Assembly: GCA_019309045.1 (NCBI GenBank)
Contig: JAFDGZ010000001.1
Coordinates: forward strand, 80,843 to 144,842
Direction of reading: 5' to 3'
Source: Deltaproteobacteria bacterium
GTDB lineage: Bacteria > Desulfobacterota > Syntrophobacteria > BM002
Length of the DNA stretch: 64,000 nt
Shown: positions 16,760 through 26,110 of the stretch, one piece after another
Numbering within the stretch: position 1 is the stretch's first letter
Layout of the letters: each line of letters begins with the position of its first letter
Notes under the pieces: generated by a model
The model's input: the letters and a program-made list of their open reading frames with translations, nothing else
Told to the model about the DNA's origin: nothing
Database searches by the model: none
Program-made: the position numbers and the translations under genes

Positions 16760-17950
16760 TCAGAGGTAGTCGAGCAGAGTGATCCTGGTGATCATGGTGG
16801 CAGATTGCAGAGCAGCCTCATAGGCAAGCTGCTGATTTTTGAGCTGGGTAATGGCGGCAACTATATCAGCGTCCTCCACCTGAGAAAGCCGTTCTTTGTT
16901 GAATAAGCCCAGGGAATCATTGAGAGTCTCTCTGACATCCAACCGTTCGAGCCTGGCCCCCACGTCTGCCGCCTCATCGAGCACTTTGTCCTGAGCTGCA
17001 GCCAGTTCCACAAGGCTGCTGCCAATAGCCTCGGTATTATTGTTGAGCAGCGCCGCCCGCAGCTCATCCAGGATGTCCAGGACGCTCTTGCCACTTGCCA
17101 GTTCGAGCACGCCTGAAGCGGTTACGTTCTTGGTCACTTTGGCGTTGCGGCCAATGTGCACCTCAACGGCATCATCCCCGGCCGTCATCTCATAGTGATG
17201 GATGGGAACGGTATAGCGGTCTGCCACCTGGAAGCTGCCGCCAAGAACGTCAAAGTTCACGTCCATGCCTGCCGCGATGTTCACGTCTGTACCACTGGCC
17301 ACGTTATTGTACTCTGCCCAGGTGGTGCCGCCGTCGTTTGAGACTCGGAAGGAGATGGTGGATTTGTCTGCGGCCACAGCTGTTACCTCGATCAGGTAGG
17401 GATTGCTGGGAAATGTCTGGTCTATGAGTAGAGGATCCCAGGTTACGGTAATGTCTGCAGCATCGCCTCCAGTCTGCTGGTGGGCCACAACATCTGCTAC
17501 ACTGTTCAGGTGGCCAACTGCCTGCTGGTCTGTCTGAAAACCAGAAAAAACATACACGCCGTTCTGCTGAAAATTGACAGCCTGCATGACTTCTTCTGAA
17601 AGATGCCAGACTTCGGCAGCGGCAATTCTGCGATTCTCAGCAGACGATGTCTCGGAAGCCATCTGCACGGCAATCTCTTTTGCCCTGGTAAGTACCTGGG
17701 TTATGTGGTCTATAATACTTTCACTGGCCTGCAGTTGCGCTTTGGCCTCGTTGATGTTGTCGCTGTATTGCTGCAGTTCGCTCAAGCTGCCTTTGATGTC
17801 CAGCGCAAGGGCAGCAGCTGGAGGATCATCTGCAGGGCTGCTGATCCTCTTGCCGGAACTGACAACCTGATTCAAGTCCTGCAACCTTTCTGTCTGTCGA
17901 AAGAGGGTCTGAATAATCTGGTCGTATACCGTCCTGGTGGCAACTTTCAT
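16760..17950 (-). CDS. flgL: Flagellar hook-associated protein 3 (FlgL)
   Basis: Forms the second junction between hook and filament. The 396-residue protein has a flagellin-like helical N-terminus (RTVYDQIIQTLFRQTERLQDL, SSGKRISSPADDP) and C-terminus (QVEDADIVAAITQLKNQQLAYEAAL, ending RITLLDYL). The middle, about 150-290, is a beta-rich variable part exposed outside. GGGAG precedes the ATG at 17950. It follows flgK with a gap of about 100 bp and precedes csrA. Confidence 0.95.
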   Translation of the reverse strand: MKVATRTVYDQIIQTLFRQTERLQDLNQVVSSGKRISSPADDPPAAALALDIKGSLSELQQYSDNINEAKAQLQASESIIDHITQVLTRAKEIAVQMASETSSAENRRIAAAEVWHLSEEVMQAVNFQQNGVYVFSGFQTDQQAVGHLNSVADVVAHQQTGGDAADITVTWDPLLIDQTFPSNPYLIEVTAVAADKSTISFRVSNDGGTTWAEYNNVASGTDVNIAAGMDVNFDVLGGSFQVADRYTVPIHHYEMTAGDDAVEVHIGRNAKVTKNVTASGVLELASGKSVLDILDELRAALLNNNTEAIGSSLVELAAAQDKVLDEAADVGARLERLDVRETLNDSLGLFNKERLSQVEDADIVAAITQLKNQQLAYEAALQSATMITRITLLDYL

Positions 17951-18052
17951 AAGCCATCTCCCTGAGTGCTCGGCTGCAGGGCCTCTCTTCTAGAGATGCT
18001 GCCCTGAGCCGGTCTCTCTGGCAGCGCTTCTCTTTTCAACTGCCCCGGTATT

Positions 18053-19768
18053 CTAGGTCTTGGTGTTCAACAGGGTCTGCAACATCTCGTCAGTGACGCC
18101 AATGAGTTTTGCCGCCGCAATGTAAGCATGCTGATACTTTATGATATTTGTCATTTCCTCATCCAGGGACACCCCGGCTACTGAATCACGCATGCTTGTC
18201 AATTGTTGTTGCAAACCCTCACTATACTTATGACGGCTGCTGGCCAAAGCACTGTCATTTCCAACTGCAGCAACCAGACCAGAGCGAAAAATCTCGCCAA
18301 GGGTCCCTTGCTGGCGGCATATCATAGTTTGCTGATTGCGCAGCTCTGCAATGGCCAGTGCATTGCGGTTATCGCCCGGTGCAAACGGCTCGCTACCAGC
18401 AGGCCTTGCTGCCGCCACCATTCTGGCGTCAGCCGCAAGCTCTGGCCTCACTCGCAGGTTGCTTGCCAGATCACGATTTGCCAGCAGCACAAAACCCTCG
18501 CCATTGCGCGGGCCGCTGCCCTTGTCGGCTATGGTAACCCGCAAACCATCAAAGTCGTAGGAAGTGCCAGAGACATAGGGTTGAGCTGCCACTACCAGAG
18601 CGCCAGTGGAAAAGTTGCTGATGGAGATTTCCATGACGCCACCGTTCATATTGAATTGAACGTGATAGCGGTCACCCGAAACCTCAGCCGGGTTATAGAG
18701 GCCCACAGTGTTGCTGGCACTGTCGTAAAATTCAGTCGTAATATTAACGCTATCACTGGTACCGGCATCAGGAAGACTGCCAAAGGTGGGAGTGTAAGTG
18801 AAGAAGTCAATGCCATCATTGCCTTCCAGGTCGACGCCGAGTCGGTGCAGTTCATTGACCATGTTGGCCAGATGGGCGGCCAGCCCGTCCAATGTCTCTT
18901 CATACTTGGGGATGAGTTCGTCCCTCACCTCGAGCCAGCCGCCAATTTTGCCGGCGCTAACGCTGTCAGTGATATCTGTGTCACCGTTGTAGAGCAGCCT
19001 TTGTCTGTTGTTGCCGTCCAGGGCAGTGCTCAGGTGCCAGGAACTGGTGCCCTCCACCAGGGTGTAGCCGCCCGGCAGGAAAACAGACAGAGTTCCCTGC
19101 TCGCTTTCCAGGGAGCTCACTGGCACCAGTTCGCTGAGTTTCTCGAGAATAAGGTCGCGTTGATCCCGCAGATCATTAGCATGACCGTATTGAGATTCAT
19201 TGGCCACAATTTTTTCATTGAGTTCAGCCAGTTGATCCACGTAGCGATTGACTTCTGTACAGGCATTGCTGATGGTAAAATCCAGGTCATCCTTTACACT
19301 GTCGAGATGAAGGGCGGCATTGTTCATAGCCTCCGCAAGAGATCTGGCCCTGGCTATCAGGGTGGTCCTCTCTGCCATGCCTCCGGGATTGTTGCTCAGC
19401 TCTTCCCAGCTATTCCAGAAATCATCCAGCAGCTGGTTGAGGCCGGGCCCCTCAGTCTCATTGAAGCGCGATTCCAATACGGCCAGCACCTGCTTTTCTG
19501 CCTGCCACCTGGAGGTCTGGGCATGCTTGTCAATCAGTTGCTCATTGAGAAATTGGCTGTAAGCGCGTTGGATCTCCAGGGTCTCCACCCCGGTGCCCAT
19601 CAGACCCACATCCACAGGAACCGGTTCATTGGCCTGCAGAATCGCCCTCTGCACTGAATATCCTGGGGTGTTCACATTGGCAATATTATGGCTCGTCACT
19701 TCCAGGCCATTTTGCTGCACTTCCAGGGCTCTCTGGGCAATGTCGAGTATGCTGTTTATTCCTGGCAT
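18053..19768 (-). CDS. flgK: Flagellar hook-associated protein 1 (FlgK)
   Basis: First hook-filament junction protein, exported through the flagellar system. The 571-residue chain starts MPGINSILDIAQRALEV and has the rod/hook signature SHNIANVNTPGYSVQR; the C-terminus keeps the D0 helix (EEMTNIIKYQHAYIAAAKLI, then LQTLLNTKT). The frame is open upstream to 19909, but the ATG at 19768 has GAGG at 7 bases and matches the family start. It begins just after the flgN stop, which fits FlgN being its export chaperone. Confidence 0.96.
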   Translation of the reverse strand: MPGINSILDIAQRALEVQQNGLEVTSHNIANVNTPGYSVQRAILQANEPVPVDVGLMGTGVETLEIQRAYSQFLNEQLIDKHAQTSRWQAEKQVLAVLESRFNETEGPGLNQLLDDFWNSWEELSNNPGGMAERTTLIARARSLAEAMNNAALHLDSVKDDLDFTISNACTEVNRYVDQLAELNEKIVANESQYGHANDLRDQRDLILEKLSELVPVSSLESEQGTLSVFLPGGYTLVEGTSSWHLSTALDGNNRQRLLYNGDTDITDSVSAGKIGGWLEVRDELIPKYEETLDGLAAHLANMVNELHRLGVDLEGNDGIDFFTYTPTFGSLPDAGTSDSVNITTEFYDSASNTVGLYNPAEVSGDRYHVQFNMNGGVMEISISNFSTGALVVAAQPYVSGTSYDFDGLRVTIADKGSGPRNGEGFVLLANRDLASNLRVRPELAADARMVAAARPAGSEPFAPGDNRNALAIAELRNQQTMICRQQGTLGEIFRSGLVAAVGNDSALASSRHKYSEGLQQQLTSMRDSVAGVSLDEEMTNIIKYQHAYIAAAKLIGVTDEMLQTLLNTKT

Positions 19769-19769
19769 G

Positions 19770-20282
19770 CTATACCTCTCTGTGCAAATAAAGAGGTCCT
19801 GGCTTTCTTTCGACAGTATGGGGTGTGGCTGAATACGGCTGGCAGTGTCCAGCAATGCCTGCATGCATGCAGGCCAGAGCATCCTGGCAAAAGGCCAGGC
19901 CTTCACCAATCAGAATACTGTTGCGACTCTGGAGAAATCCCAGTTTTTGCTTCCAGTCCTGCGCCAGCTGCCATGCCTCTGTGAGGAGTGTCCCTTGTGA
20001 ATCTTTGGCAACGGCCATTTCCAGCAAAGCTTGCAGCTGTGTTGGTCCGGCAGGGATCTGCCAGCAAGTCGCCAGTCTTTCCTGGTACTCGTCCACTCTT
20101 GCAGCCGCCATTCCGAGCTCATGGAGTACCCCACTTTTCTTCGCTGCCAGGGCGAGCAGACCGTCAAAGTCAAAAGAACGCAAATTCTCCTGCTCCTCTT
20201 CCAGCAAGAGATACAGCTGCTGTAAACATTGGCTGACCTCCTGCAGGGACTCTGTCAGTTGTCTTACAGTTGTATGGGGCAT
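19770..20282 (-). CDS. flgN: FlgN-family export chaperone
   Basis: A 170-residue mostly helical protein (QLTESLQEVSQCLQQLYLLL, then ALAAKKSGVLHELG) fitting FlgN, the cytosolic chaperone for FlgK and FlgL. Sequence is weakly conserved in this family, so the call leans on helical pattern, size and its place directly upstream of flgK. The ATG at 20282 follows GGAGG at 7 bases. The last 25 residues look unstructured. No flgM-like gene lies between it and flgJ, where it often does. Confidence 0.8.
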   Translation of the reverse strand: MPHTTVRQLTESLQEVSQCLQQLYLLLEEEQENLRSFDFDGLLALAAKKSGVLHELGMAAARVDEYQERLATCWQIPAGPTQLQALLEMAVAKDSQGTLLTEAWQLAQDWKQKLGFLQSRNSILIGEGLAFCQDALACMHAGIAGHCQPYSATPHTVERKPGPLYLHREV

Positions 20283-20382
20283 CACTGACCCTCCATCTAC
20301 TTATCGACACAATGTCCTTGTTTCACAAGCAGCAAGAGAGGATTTCCTTCCCGGAGCGCAGCCCAATACCGCAGTTGCAGAC

Positions 20383-20778
20383 TCAGCGGTTGAGCAGAGG
20401 CAGAGCCAGCCCATTTTGTACAGTCTTTCTGGGACCACTTTTCAGGCGCGGCAAAGAAGCAGGCTGCGGCTCCTTCTCTCCAGTCTGCTCGACAGCAGGG
20501 CTCAGCTGCTTGTACATGAGTTCCGCCAGGCCGAGGCCGGAGCCCCGAGCAATGCCTCTGCAAAACTCCTGGTCCAGGAAGTCCTGGAACATCTCCTCCC
20601 CCTGGCCACCATGAAACAGCTCGCATTTGCTGATGGTCTTGCGCAGCCCTCTTACTATCTGATGCAGGAGCACGGCTTCGAATTCCCCGCAGGCCCTGCG
20701 CAGAGCCTGCTTCTGGTCTCCATCCTCCTGGAGGTGAAAGTCCAGGGCGCTGCCCATGCCTGCTGCTCCATCAATCAT
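20383..20778 (-). CDS. flgJ: Rod-binding protein, FlgJ N-terminal type
   Basis: A 131-residue protein equal to the rod-binding half of FlgJ, which acts as rod cap in the periplasm: FEAVLLHQIVRGLRKTI, then GGQGEEMFQDFLDQEF and GLGLAELMYKQL. The muramidase domain of enterobacterial FlgJ is absent, which is normal in many deltaproteobacteria; another lytic enzyme would be needed. The ATG at 20778 has GGAGG upstream. It lies between flgI and flgN. Confidence 0.9.
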   Translation of the reverse strand: MIDGAAGMGSALDFHLQEDGDQKQALRRACGEFEAVLLHQIVRGLRKTISKCELFHGGQGEEMFQDFLDQEFCRGIARGSGLGLAELMYKQLSPAVEQTGEKEPQPASLPRLKSGPRKTVQNGLALPLLNR

Positions 20779-20909
20779 CTGTGGCCTCCTTCAGACCATT
20801 CCCTGTTGCTTGTTGTCCATCTTCGGCCTCTTCCGATAAACAGCTGCTTTGCAACTTCATGGAAAGGCCAGTTGTTCGACCAGATCCACGAGCAATACGG
20901 TAGTCATGA

Positions 20910-22037
20910 TCAGATGATCTGCAGTTCCGCCTGCAGGGCGCCGGCTGCTTTCAAGGCCTGAAAAATGCTGATAAGATCTCGCGGAGTGGCGCCAACTGCA
21001 TTGAGGGCCTGCACTACTTCGCCGATGTTGGCACCCTCTTTAACCAACAGCAATCTCTTGGTGCCCTCCTGCACCTGCACATCACTTTCAGGGGTTACCA
21101 CCGTACGGCCTCTCCTGGCAAAAGGCGCTGGCTGGCTCACGTTGCGGGTCTCCTTGATCTGGATGCTCAAACTGCCGTGGGCCACAGCCACCGTGGAAAT
21201 TCTCACATTCTCGCCCATTACTACGGTGCCGGTCCGTTCATCCACCACAACTCTGGCCTTGCTGTCAGGAATGATTTCGATCTGCTCGAGGCGGGCCATG
21301 AGACCCACCAGATCTTCTCTAGCCGAGGCCGGCACTTCCAACCTTATGGTGCCAGCGTCTATGGCCCTTGCCACCTCTCCTTGCAGGTATTTGTTGATTG
21401 CCGCTACAGTGCGAGTTGCCGTGGTAAAATCCGGATGAAACAGGTTTATTCCTATGGTGCTCTCGACGCTGAAATTGTATGGCAGCTCCCTTTCCACTGT
21501 TGCCCCTTCGGGGATGCGGCCCACCGTAGGGAAGTTTTTTTGCACCCCGCCGCCTGCAGCGCCTACAGCCTTGAAGCCTCCAATCGAGACCGCTCCCTGC
21601 GCCAGGGCGTATACCTGGCCATCCACACCTTTGAGGGGCGTGAGCAACAGGGTGCCGCCCTGGAGACTCTCAGCGTCTCCCAGGGAGGAGACCAGTACAT
21701 CCAGCTTGCTGCCCCGGCGCGCAAAGGAGGGAAGATCTGCCGTCACCATCACAGCAGCCACATTATCCACTTTCACCTGCTCACGCGGCACATCCACCCC
21801 CAGGCGCTCCAGCATGTTGACCAGGGTTTGCACGGTAAATTTAGTTCCCTTGCCGTCTCCGGTGCCTTCCAAACCAACCACCAGGCCATAGCCGATGAGC
21901 TGATTCGAACGCATTCCCTGGACCGCGGCCATATCTTTCAGGCGTACGGCAGCAGCCTGATCACAGATTCCCCAAGCAAGAAAAATTGCCACAAAGATCA
22001 AGGCAAGCACTCTGTAGCTGTCGTATGTCCGTCTCAC
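20910..22037 (-). CDS. flgI: Flagellar P-ring protein FlgI
   Basis: Periplasmic ring around the rod at the peptidoglycan layer. A signal peptide (about 1-30, ending near AAAVRLKD) precedes a strongly conserved body: MRSNQLIGYGLVVGLEGTGD, TLVNMLERLGV, VMVTADLPSFARRGSKLD and the C-terminal IFQALKAAGALQAELQII. At 375 residues it has the usual length. The start is GTG 22037 with GGAG 7 bases before it. It follows flgH by 39 bp. Confidence 0.97.
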   Translation of the reverse strand: MRRTYDSYRVLALIFVAIFLAWGICDQAAAVRLKDMAAVQGMRSNQLIGYGLVVGLEGTGDGKGTKFTVQTLVNMLERLGVDVPREQVKVDNVAAVMVTADLPSFARRGSKLDVLVSSLGDAESLQGGTLLLTPLKGVDGQVYALAQGAVSIGGFKAVGAAGGGVQKNFPTVGRIPEGATVERELPYNFSVESTIGINLFHPDFTTATRTVAAINKYLQGEVARAIDAGTIRLEVPASAREDLVGLMARLEQIEIIPDSKARVVVDERTGTVVMGENVRISTVAVAHGSLSIQIKETRNVSQPAPFARRGRTVVTPESDVQVQEGTKRLLLVKEGANIGEVVQALNAVGATPRDLISIFQALKAAGALQAELQII

Positions 22038-22076
22038 GTCTTCACTCCAGAAACCAAGTGGTTGCTCAGCAGGCGC

Positions 22077-22787
22077 TCAAAATGGCCAGACAATATCCAG
22101 CACTCGCGCCAACCAGCCGGGCCTCTGCTTTTCACTCACCACTCCCTTGCCATAGTATTCAATCCTGGCGTCAGCAATGAGACTGGAAAGCACGGTATTG
22201 TCGACAGTGATGTCCTCTGGCCGCACCATGCCGCTGAGCACGATGATCTGGTCCTCATTGTTCACTCTGATCTGCCGGCTGCCCCTGATGATCATATTGC
22301 CGTTGGCCATGACCTTCACCACTTTGGCGGAGATGGAGGCAACCATGGTTTCGTTGCGCGTGGTACTGCCGGAGCCGTCAAAGTCGTTTATGGTGTGTGC
22401 CCTGATCATGTGATCAGGATCGAAGCCGTACGACTCGTTCCAGTGGTCTTTCAGCCAATTCTCATAGCCGAAAAAATTGTTGATTCCCAGATCGACCTTA
22501 GAATCTCGAGCAGTACTGGTCTTGGCTTCTTTGCTGGCTTTGGCAGTCTCGACAATCTTGATTCTGACAATATCACCCACATTGCGCGCTCGAAAATCGC
22601 TGAACAGAGAGGTGTTCTGGCCATGCTGCCACAGTCCCGCATCAGGCGGCAGCTCCTCTTTTGTTGGCGGCTCAGCAAACCGTGACAGATCCAGACCGGC
22701 CTGCTGGTCAACCACCGGCGTACCGGCGCAGCCGCTCATAAGGCAGAGCAGCAGTATTGCCAGCATTCTTCGGAAAACTAAGCTCAT
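22077..22787 (-). CDS. flgH: Flagellar L-ring protein FlgH
   Basis: Lipoprotein forming the outer-membrane ring. The ATG at 22787, with GGGGAG just upstream, starts a signal with a lipobox (LMSGC) near residue 20; the longer frame to 22910 is not needed. The body has FSDFRARNVGDIVRIKIVET, then MIIRGSRQIRVNNEDQIIVLSGMVRPEDI and SSLIADARIEYYGKG, all typical, in 236 residues. Its presence with FlgI shows a diderm cell envelope. Confidence 0.97.
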   Translation of the reverse strand: MSLVFRRMLAILLLCLMSGCAGTPVVDQQAGLDLSRFAEPPTKEELPPDAGLWQHGQNTSLFSDFRARNVGDIVRIKIVETAKASKEAKTSTARDSKVDLGINNFFGYENWLKDHWNESYGFDPDHMIRAHTINDFDGSGSTTRNETMVASISAKVVKVMANGNMIIRGSRQIRVNNEDQIIVLSGMVRPEDITVDNTVLSSLIADARIEYYGKGVVSEKQRPGWLARVLDIVWPF

Positions 22788-22809
22788 TTTGCTCCCCTCG
22801 CACCTCGCC

Positions 22810-23784
22810 TTAAAAGTCGACCCGCACACTGCTGGGCCCCAGAACGCGGCCAATGATCTCCTTGCCGCTGCTGAGATTGGCCACCCTGATAGCGCTGCCC
22901 TCATAGCCATCTTCCAGAGCCCTGCCAGTGGTTACCACCTTCAAGCAGGCAGACTCGGCCACAATGACCAACCGGTCGCCTCGTTTGATCAACGGTGCTC
23001 TTTGCAGCATCCGGGAGAGAACCACCTCCCCTGCTCGCAGCGGCTGCACCGTCTGCATACCAATGGCGTCGCTCACATCTGTTAGCACGCCGCCGGGCAT
23101 TCTTGCCAGATCCACTGTCTTGCTGCACAGGTCTCCCCTTTGAATCTTCTGACGTCGCCGCAAATCCCTGGCTGCTACCACCACCTGTTGCCTCACCTCC
23201 ACCCGCCCGGAAAGACGCACGGCTCGCTGGCGCACATCATCGACAAAGAGAGTTGCCAACAAGGTGACAGTCCCCAGGTAGCGCGACTTTCCCAGGGTCT
23301 GCACCTTGTAGGAAAATCTGCCCACAGGAAGCAACACCGCCTCAGGCACTCTTATGTTGCTGAATCTCACCGTGGCTGGAGGCCAGGGCATGTGCGCCTT
23401 CACGTGTTCTCTGAATATGCGCACCAGTGTGCTTTTGCCCACTGTTTGAGCGCGTCGGGTCACTACAAGCTGTCGAGGAAGCACCACGGAAAGATGCGGC
23501 CGGCTGAGGCGCGCCTTGAGTTTGTAGCTCAGAAATTTGCGATCCAGCACCAGACGCCCACCAGCCGCAGGGGCGTGAGCCACTACTATCTGCTTGAGCT
23601 CTGCCAGCTGGGCATCACTCTGGCCGCTGAAAGAGGCTACTTCGCCCAGAGTAATCAGGCTACCTGTTACTTCCGCCTGCTCGTGTATCCTGATTTCCAG
23701 GGCACAGGCGGCAGGCGAGCTCCAGGCAAGAATGATGCCGGCAACCAGTGCTGCGAGGCCCACTGTCACTTTACTATTTCTCAT
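22810..23784 (-). CDS. flgA: P-ring assembly chaperone FlgA
   Basis: Periplasmic chaperone needed for FlgI assembly. The 324-residue protein has a signal peptide (about 1-28), an N-terminal extension, then the SAF-like domain (VVVAARDLRRRQKIQRGDL, GMQTVQPLRAGEVVLSRML, RGDRLVIVAE) and the C-terminal AIRVANLSSGKEIIGRVLG motif. Longer than the enterobacterial protein but ordinary for deltaproteobacteria. AAGGTGAG lies before the ATG. It sits between flgG and flgH. Confidence 0.93.
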   Translation of the reverse strand: MRNSKVTVGLAALVAGIILAWSSPAACALEIRIHEQAEVTGSLITLGEVASFSGQSDAQLAELKQIVVAHAPAAGGRLVLDRKFLSYKLKARLSRPHLSVVLPRQLVVTRRAQTVGKSTLVRIFREHVKAHMPWPPATVRFSNIRVPEAVLLPVGRFSYKVQTLGKSRYLGTVTLLATLFVDDVRQRAVRLSGRVEVRQQVVVAARDLRRRQKIQRGDLCSKTVDLARMPGGVLTDVSDAIGMQTVQPLRAGEVVLSRMLQRAPLIKRGDRLVIVAESACLKVVTTGRALEDGYEGSAIRVANLSSGKEIIGRVLGPSSVRVDF

Positions 23785-23797
23785 TGTCTCACCTTAC

Positions 23798-24580
23798 CTA
23801 CCGCCGGATGGAGTTGGCCATCTGCAGCATTTCGTCAGCAGCTTTGATGGCTTTTGAACTCACTTCATAGGCCCGCTGGCTGATTATCATATTCACCATC
23901 TCTGTCACCACGTCCACATTGGACATCTCCAGGTATCCCTGGGCAATTGTTCCCACACTGTCCACCCCAGGAGTACCCTCCTGGGGATCGCCTGAGGCCT
24001 CGGTGGGAATAAAGCCGTTGCCGCCGATGGCCTGCAGGCCGGCAGGATTGGCAAAAGTATAGAGAGAGAGCTGAGTGGAAGCCAGTTCAGTGCCGTCTGA
24101 GCCGATTGCCACCAGGCGGCCGCCAGAATCCACAGTCACAGTGTTGGCTTCGCTGGGGATGGAGAACTCCGGCTGCAGACGCTCGCCGTCGGCAGTGCAG
24201 ATAAAGCCCTCACTGTCTCTCTTGAAGGCGCCGGAGCGGATGTAGACCTCTTCGCCGTTGCGGAGGATCTTGAAGAAGCCCTTGCCCTCAATGGCAAAGT
24301 CGAGTTCGTTCTTGGTTTCCACATAGTCGCCCTGGGAAAAAAGCTTTTGCACTGCCACAGGTTTCGTTCCCATGCCCACCTGGATACCTGTGGGCACCTG
24401 GTTGCCGGAGGCAGTGGTTGCTCCTGGAGCCCGCAAAGTCTGATACAGCAAATCTTCGAAATCTGCCCGGCTCTTCTTGAAGCCGTTGGTGTTCACGTTG
24501 GCAAGGTTGTTGGCGATGATATCCATTTTCAACTGCTGCGCTGCCATGCCCGAGGCAGCCACCCATAAGCCGCGGATCAT
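23798..24580 (-). CDS. flgG: Distal rod protein FlgG
   Basis: A 260-residue rod protein exported by the flagellar apparatus. It opens MIRGLWVAASGMAAQQLKMD with the rod signature NNLANVNTNGFKKSR, has GFFKILRNGEEVYIRSGAFK in the middle and the C-terminal EMSNVDVVTEMVNMIISQRAYE. A strong AAGGAGG precedes the ATG. It follows flgF, the usual proximal-distal rod pair. Confidence 0.97.
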   Translation of the reverse strand: MIRGLWVAASGMAAQQLKMDIIANNLANVNTNGFKKSRADFEDLLYQTLRAPGATTASGNQVPTGIQVGMGTKPVAVQKLFSQGDYVETKNELDFAIEGKGFFKILRNGEEVYIRSGAFKRDSEGFICTADGERLQPEFSIPSEANTVTVDSGGRLVAIGSDGTELASTQLSLYTFANPAGLQAIGGNGFIPTEASGDPQEGTPGVDSVGTIAQGYLEMSNVDVVTEMVNMIISQRAYEVSSKAIKAADEMLQMANSIRR

Positions 24581-24685
24581 GTCTTCCTCCTTACATGCTG
24601 AACCCGGATGCTGCCGAGCAACTGTGGTCCCTGCTCGGCAATGTCCCTGCAGTAATCCTCCACAATCCCCTATTGACTCTCCCCG

Positions 24686-25444
24686 CTATCGCAACCTGCC
24701 GAAGTCATTTATGGCCTTGCTGTTTATCTCGTGCAGGGCTCGAATGATCTTCTGGTAACTCTCGTAAGCTCGGACGGTCTCGAGCATTCTCACCATCTCT
24801 GCCGTTGCTTTCACATTGGCCTCTTCCACATAGCCCTGCTCGATGGAAGTTTCTGTCTCGGAGGGCCTGTTCTCCATCATGTCAGCGGTTGCCCTGAACA
24901 GTGAGCCGCCTTCTTTCTGCAGATACTCAGGATTGTCAAATACCACTACCTCGAGGGTGTCAATGGCGTCGCCATCCACAGTTATCTGCCCTGTCTTATC
25001 AACACTGATCTCGCCCTCAGGAATGTTTATAGGCCCGTTCTTGCCGAGAACGAGTCCGCCATCCGAGGTAACCAGCATGCTGTCGCCGTTCACCTGAAAA
25101 GTGCCCTTCCTGGTATAGCGAATGCCGTAGTCCGTGCTGATTTTGAAAAACCCTCTGCCTGAGATGGCAAGATCCAATGGGTTGCCGGTGTACTTGAGCG
25201 TGCCCTGACTGGTGTCCACCTGCACACTGACGAAGCGCCGATAGAGTTGCTGATCCTGAATCACCTCTGCACCTGCCTGTTCTCCATTCATCTGCCTCAG
25301 CTGATCACGCATGAGAATGTGAAAGGAGAGGCGGTCCTTCTTGTAGCCCGGCACATTGATGTTGGCCAGGTTGTTGCTGATGATGCTCAGTTGCAGCTCT
25401 TCATTGAGACTGCCATTGATGGCTTCATATATTCCTGATATCAC
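24686..25444 (-). CDS. flgF: Proximal rod protein FlgF
   Basis: A 252-residue rod protein with the flagellar basal body signature (IISNNLANINVPGYKKDR), the middle motif GFFKISTDYGIRYTRKGTF and the C-terminal GYVEEANVKATAEMVRMLETVRAYE, shortened relative to FlgG in the usual FlgF way. I place the start at GTG 25444 because AAGGGAGG lies 5 bases upstream; upstream in-frame codons to 25492 fall across the leader of the sigma-54 promoter and would start at a poor site. It is the first gene of the operon. Confidence 0.92.
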   Translation of the reverse strand: MISGIYEAINGSLNEELQLSIISNNLANINVPGYKKDRLSFHILMRDQLRQMNGEQAGAEVIQDQQLYRRFVSVQVDTSQGTLKYTGNPLDLAISGRGFFKISTDYGIRYTRKGTFQVNGDSMLVTSDGGLVLGKNGPINIPEGEISVDKTGQITVDGDAIDTLEVVVFDNPEYLQKEGGSLFRATADMMENRPSETETSIEQGYVEEANVKATAEMVRMLETVRAYESYQKIIRALHEINSKAINDFGRLR

Positions 25445-25487
25445 AGGAGCCTCCCTTGAATGTTTCTTCTGGTTGCCATAAGCATTA

Positions 25488-25503
25488 GGCAACCTTTATA
25501 CCA
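25488..25503 (-). promoter_or_regulatory. Sigma-54 promoter of the flgF operon
   Basis: TGGTAT-AAAGG-TTGCC on the minus strand keeps GG and GC at correct spacing. The expected start at about 25477 gives a 33-nt leader to the GTG of flgF, with the ribosome site inside it. Confidence 0.75.
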
Positions 25504-25618
25504 ATGAGGCTGGATCGACTGATTTTCATTCAACTATTTAATTTTGCTGGATTACTTAATTTTTCATTCCTGAAAATTCTCTGCCATCTTCTCTTGTTTT
25601 GCCGATTGCTGCCTGCAA

Positions 25619-25637
25619 CTAGGAAATTGTTTCCTAG
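25619..25637. repeat. Perfect 8-bp dyad upstream of flgF promoter
   Basis: CTAGGAAA-TTG-TTTCCTAG lies about 125 bp upstream of the flgF -24 box and about 66 bp after the fhlB stop. It could be a binding site for the sigma-54 activator (position fits an enhancer) or part of a terminator for the motA operon; no T-run follows on the minus strand. The rest of 25504-25702 is AT-rich and shows no gene. Confidence 0.45.
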
Positions 25638-25702
25638 CATGAATTTTCAGGTCCATTACTGCAGCAGCCAGGCAGTGGCCCGAGGCAACAGGGGAGCAAA
25701 AC

Positions 25703-25993
25703 CTATGGTTGTGCCGTGGGAGGTCCTGCTGTCTTGCGTTGTTCGTTCAAGCGGTAGACAAAGGCCAGCACTTCGGCCACTGCTTGATATAGAGAAGCAG
25801 GGATGTGCTCCTGCCAGTCGAGCTGGGCAAGAGTTTCCACCAGGTCCGGGTCTTCCCTGATAGGCACGCCATGGAGGCGGGCAACTTCAATGATTCGTTC
25901 GGCAAGCAGCCCAGTTCCTTTGGCTGTCAAACGAGGGGCCTTGTCTTTGTCTGGCTGATAACTGAGAGCTGCTGCTTTTTTCCTCTTGTCCAT
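25703..25993 (-). CDS. FhlB: stand-alone FlhB C-terminal domain
   Basis: A 96-residue cytosolic protein that aligns along its length with the part of FlhB after the autocleavage site: ALSYQPDKDKAPRLTAKGTG corresponds to ALRYEAATMNAPTVVAKGAA of the full FlhB in this window, and both continue to an ...VYRL end. In other bacteria such FlhB-CC homologues (FlhX/FhlB, YlqH) can replace the cleaved FlhB fragment in the export gate. It lies directly after a FliK-like gene, the same pairing seen for ylqG-ylqH, and is the last gene of the motA operon. The start has only a weak ribosome site. Confidence 0.85.
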   Translation of the reverse strand: MDKRKKAAALSYQPDKDKAPRLTAKGTGLLAERIIEVARLHGVPIREDPDLVETLAQLDWQEHIPASLYQAVAEVLAFVYRLNEQRKTAGPPTAQP

Positions 25994-26110
25994 AAGAGTC
26001 CACTCGCCTGCTCAGCCAGCAGACATTCAAGCTGGCCTGCACCATGCACATCGACAATGTCAGCAAGCAAAGGCAGAAAAATTCACCGGCAATCGAACAG
26101 AATAGAAAAC

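Noticed and set aside
18203..19657. Very long plus-strand open frames opposite flagellar genes (also 21177-22685, 32339-33574, 55508-56911)
   Set aside because: They lie fully antisense to well-identified genes (flgK, flgI/flgH, flhA, the activator and TPR genes), lack ribosome sites and encode no recognisable protein; they reflect codon bias on the real strand.
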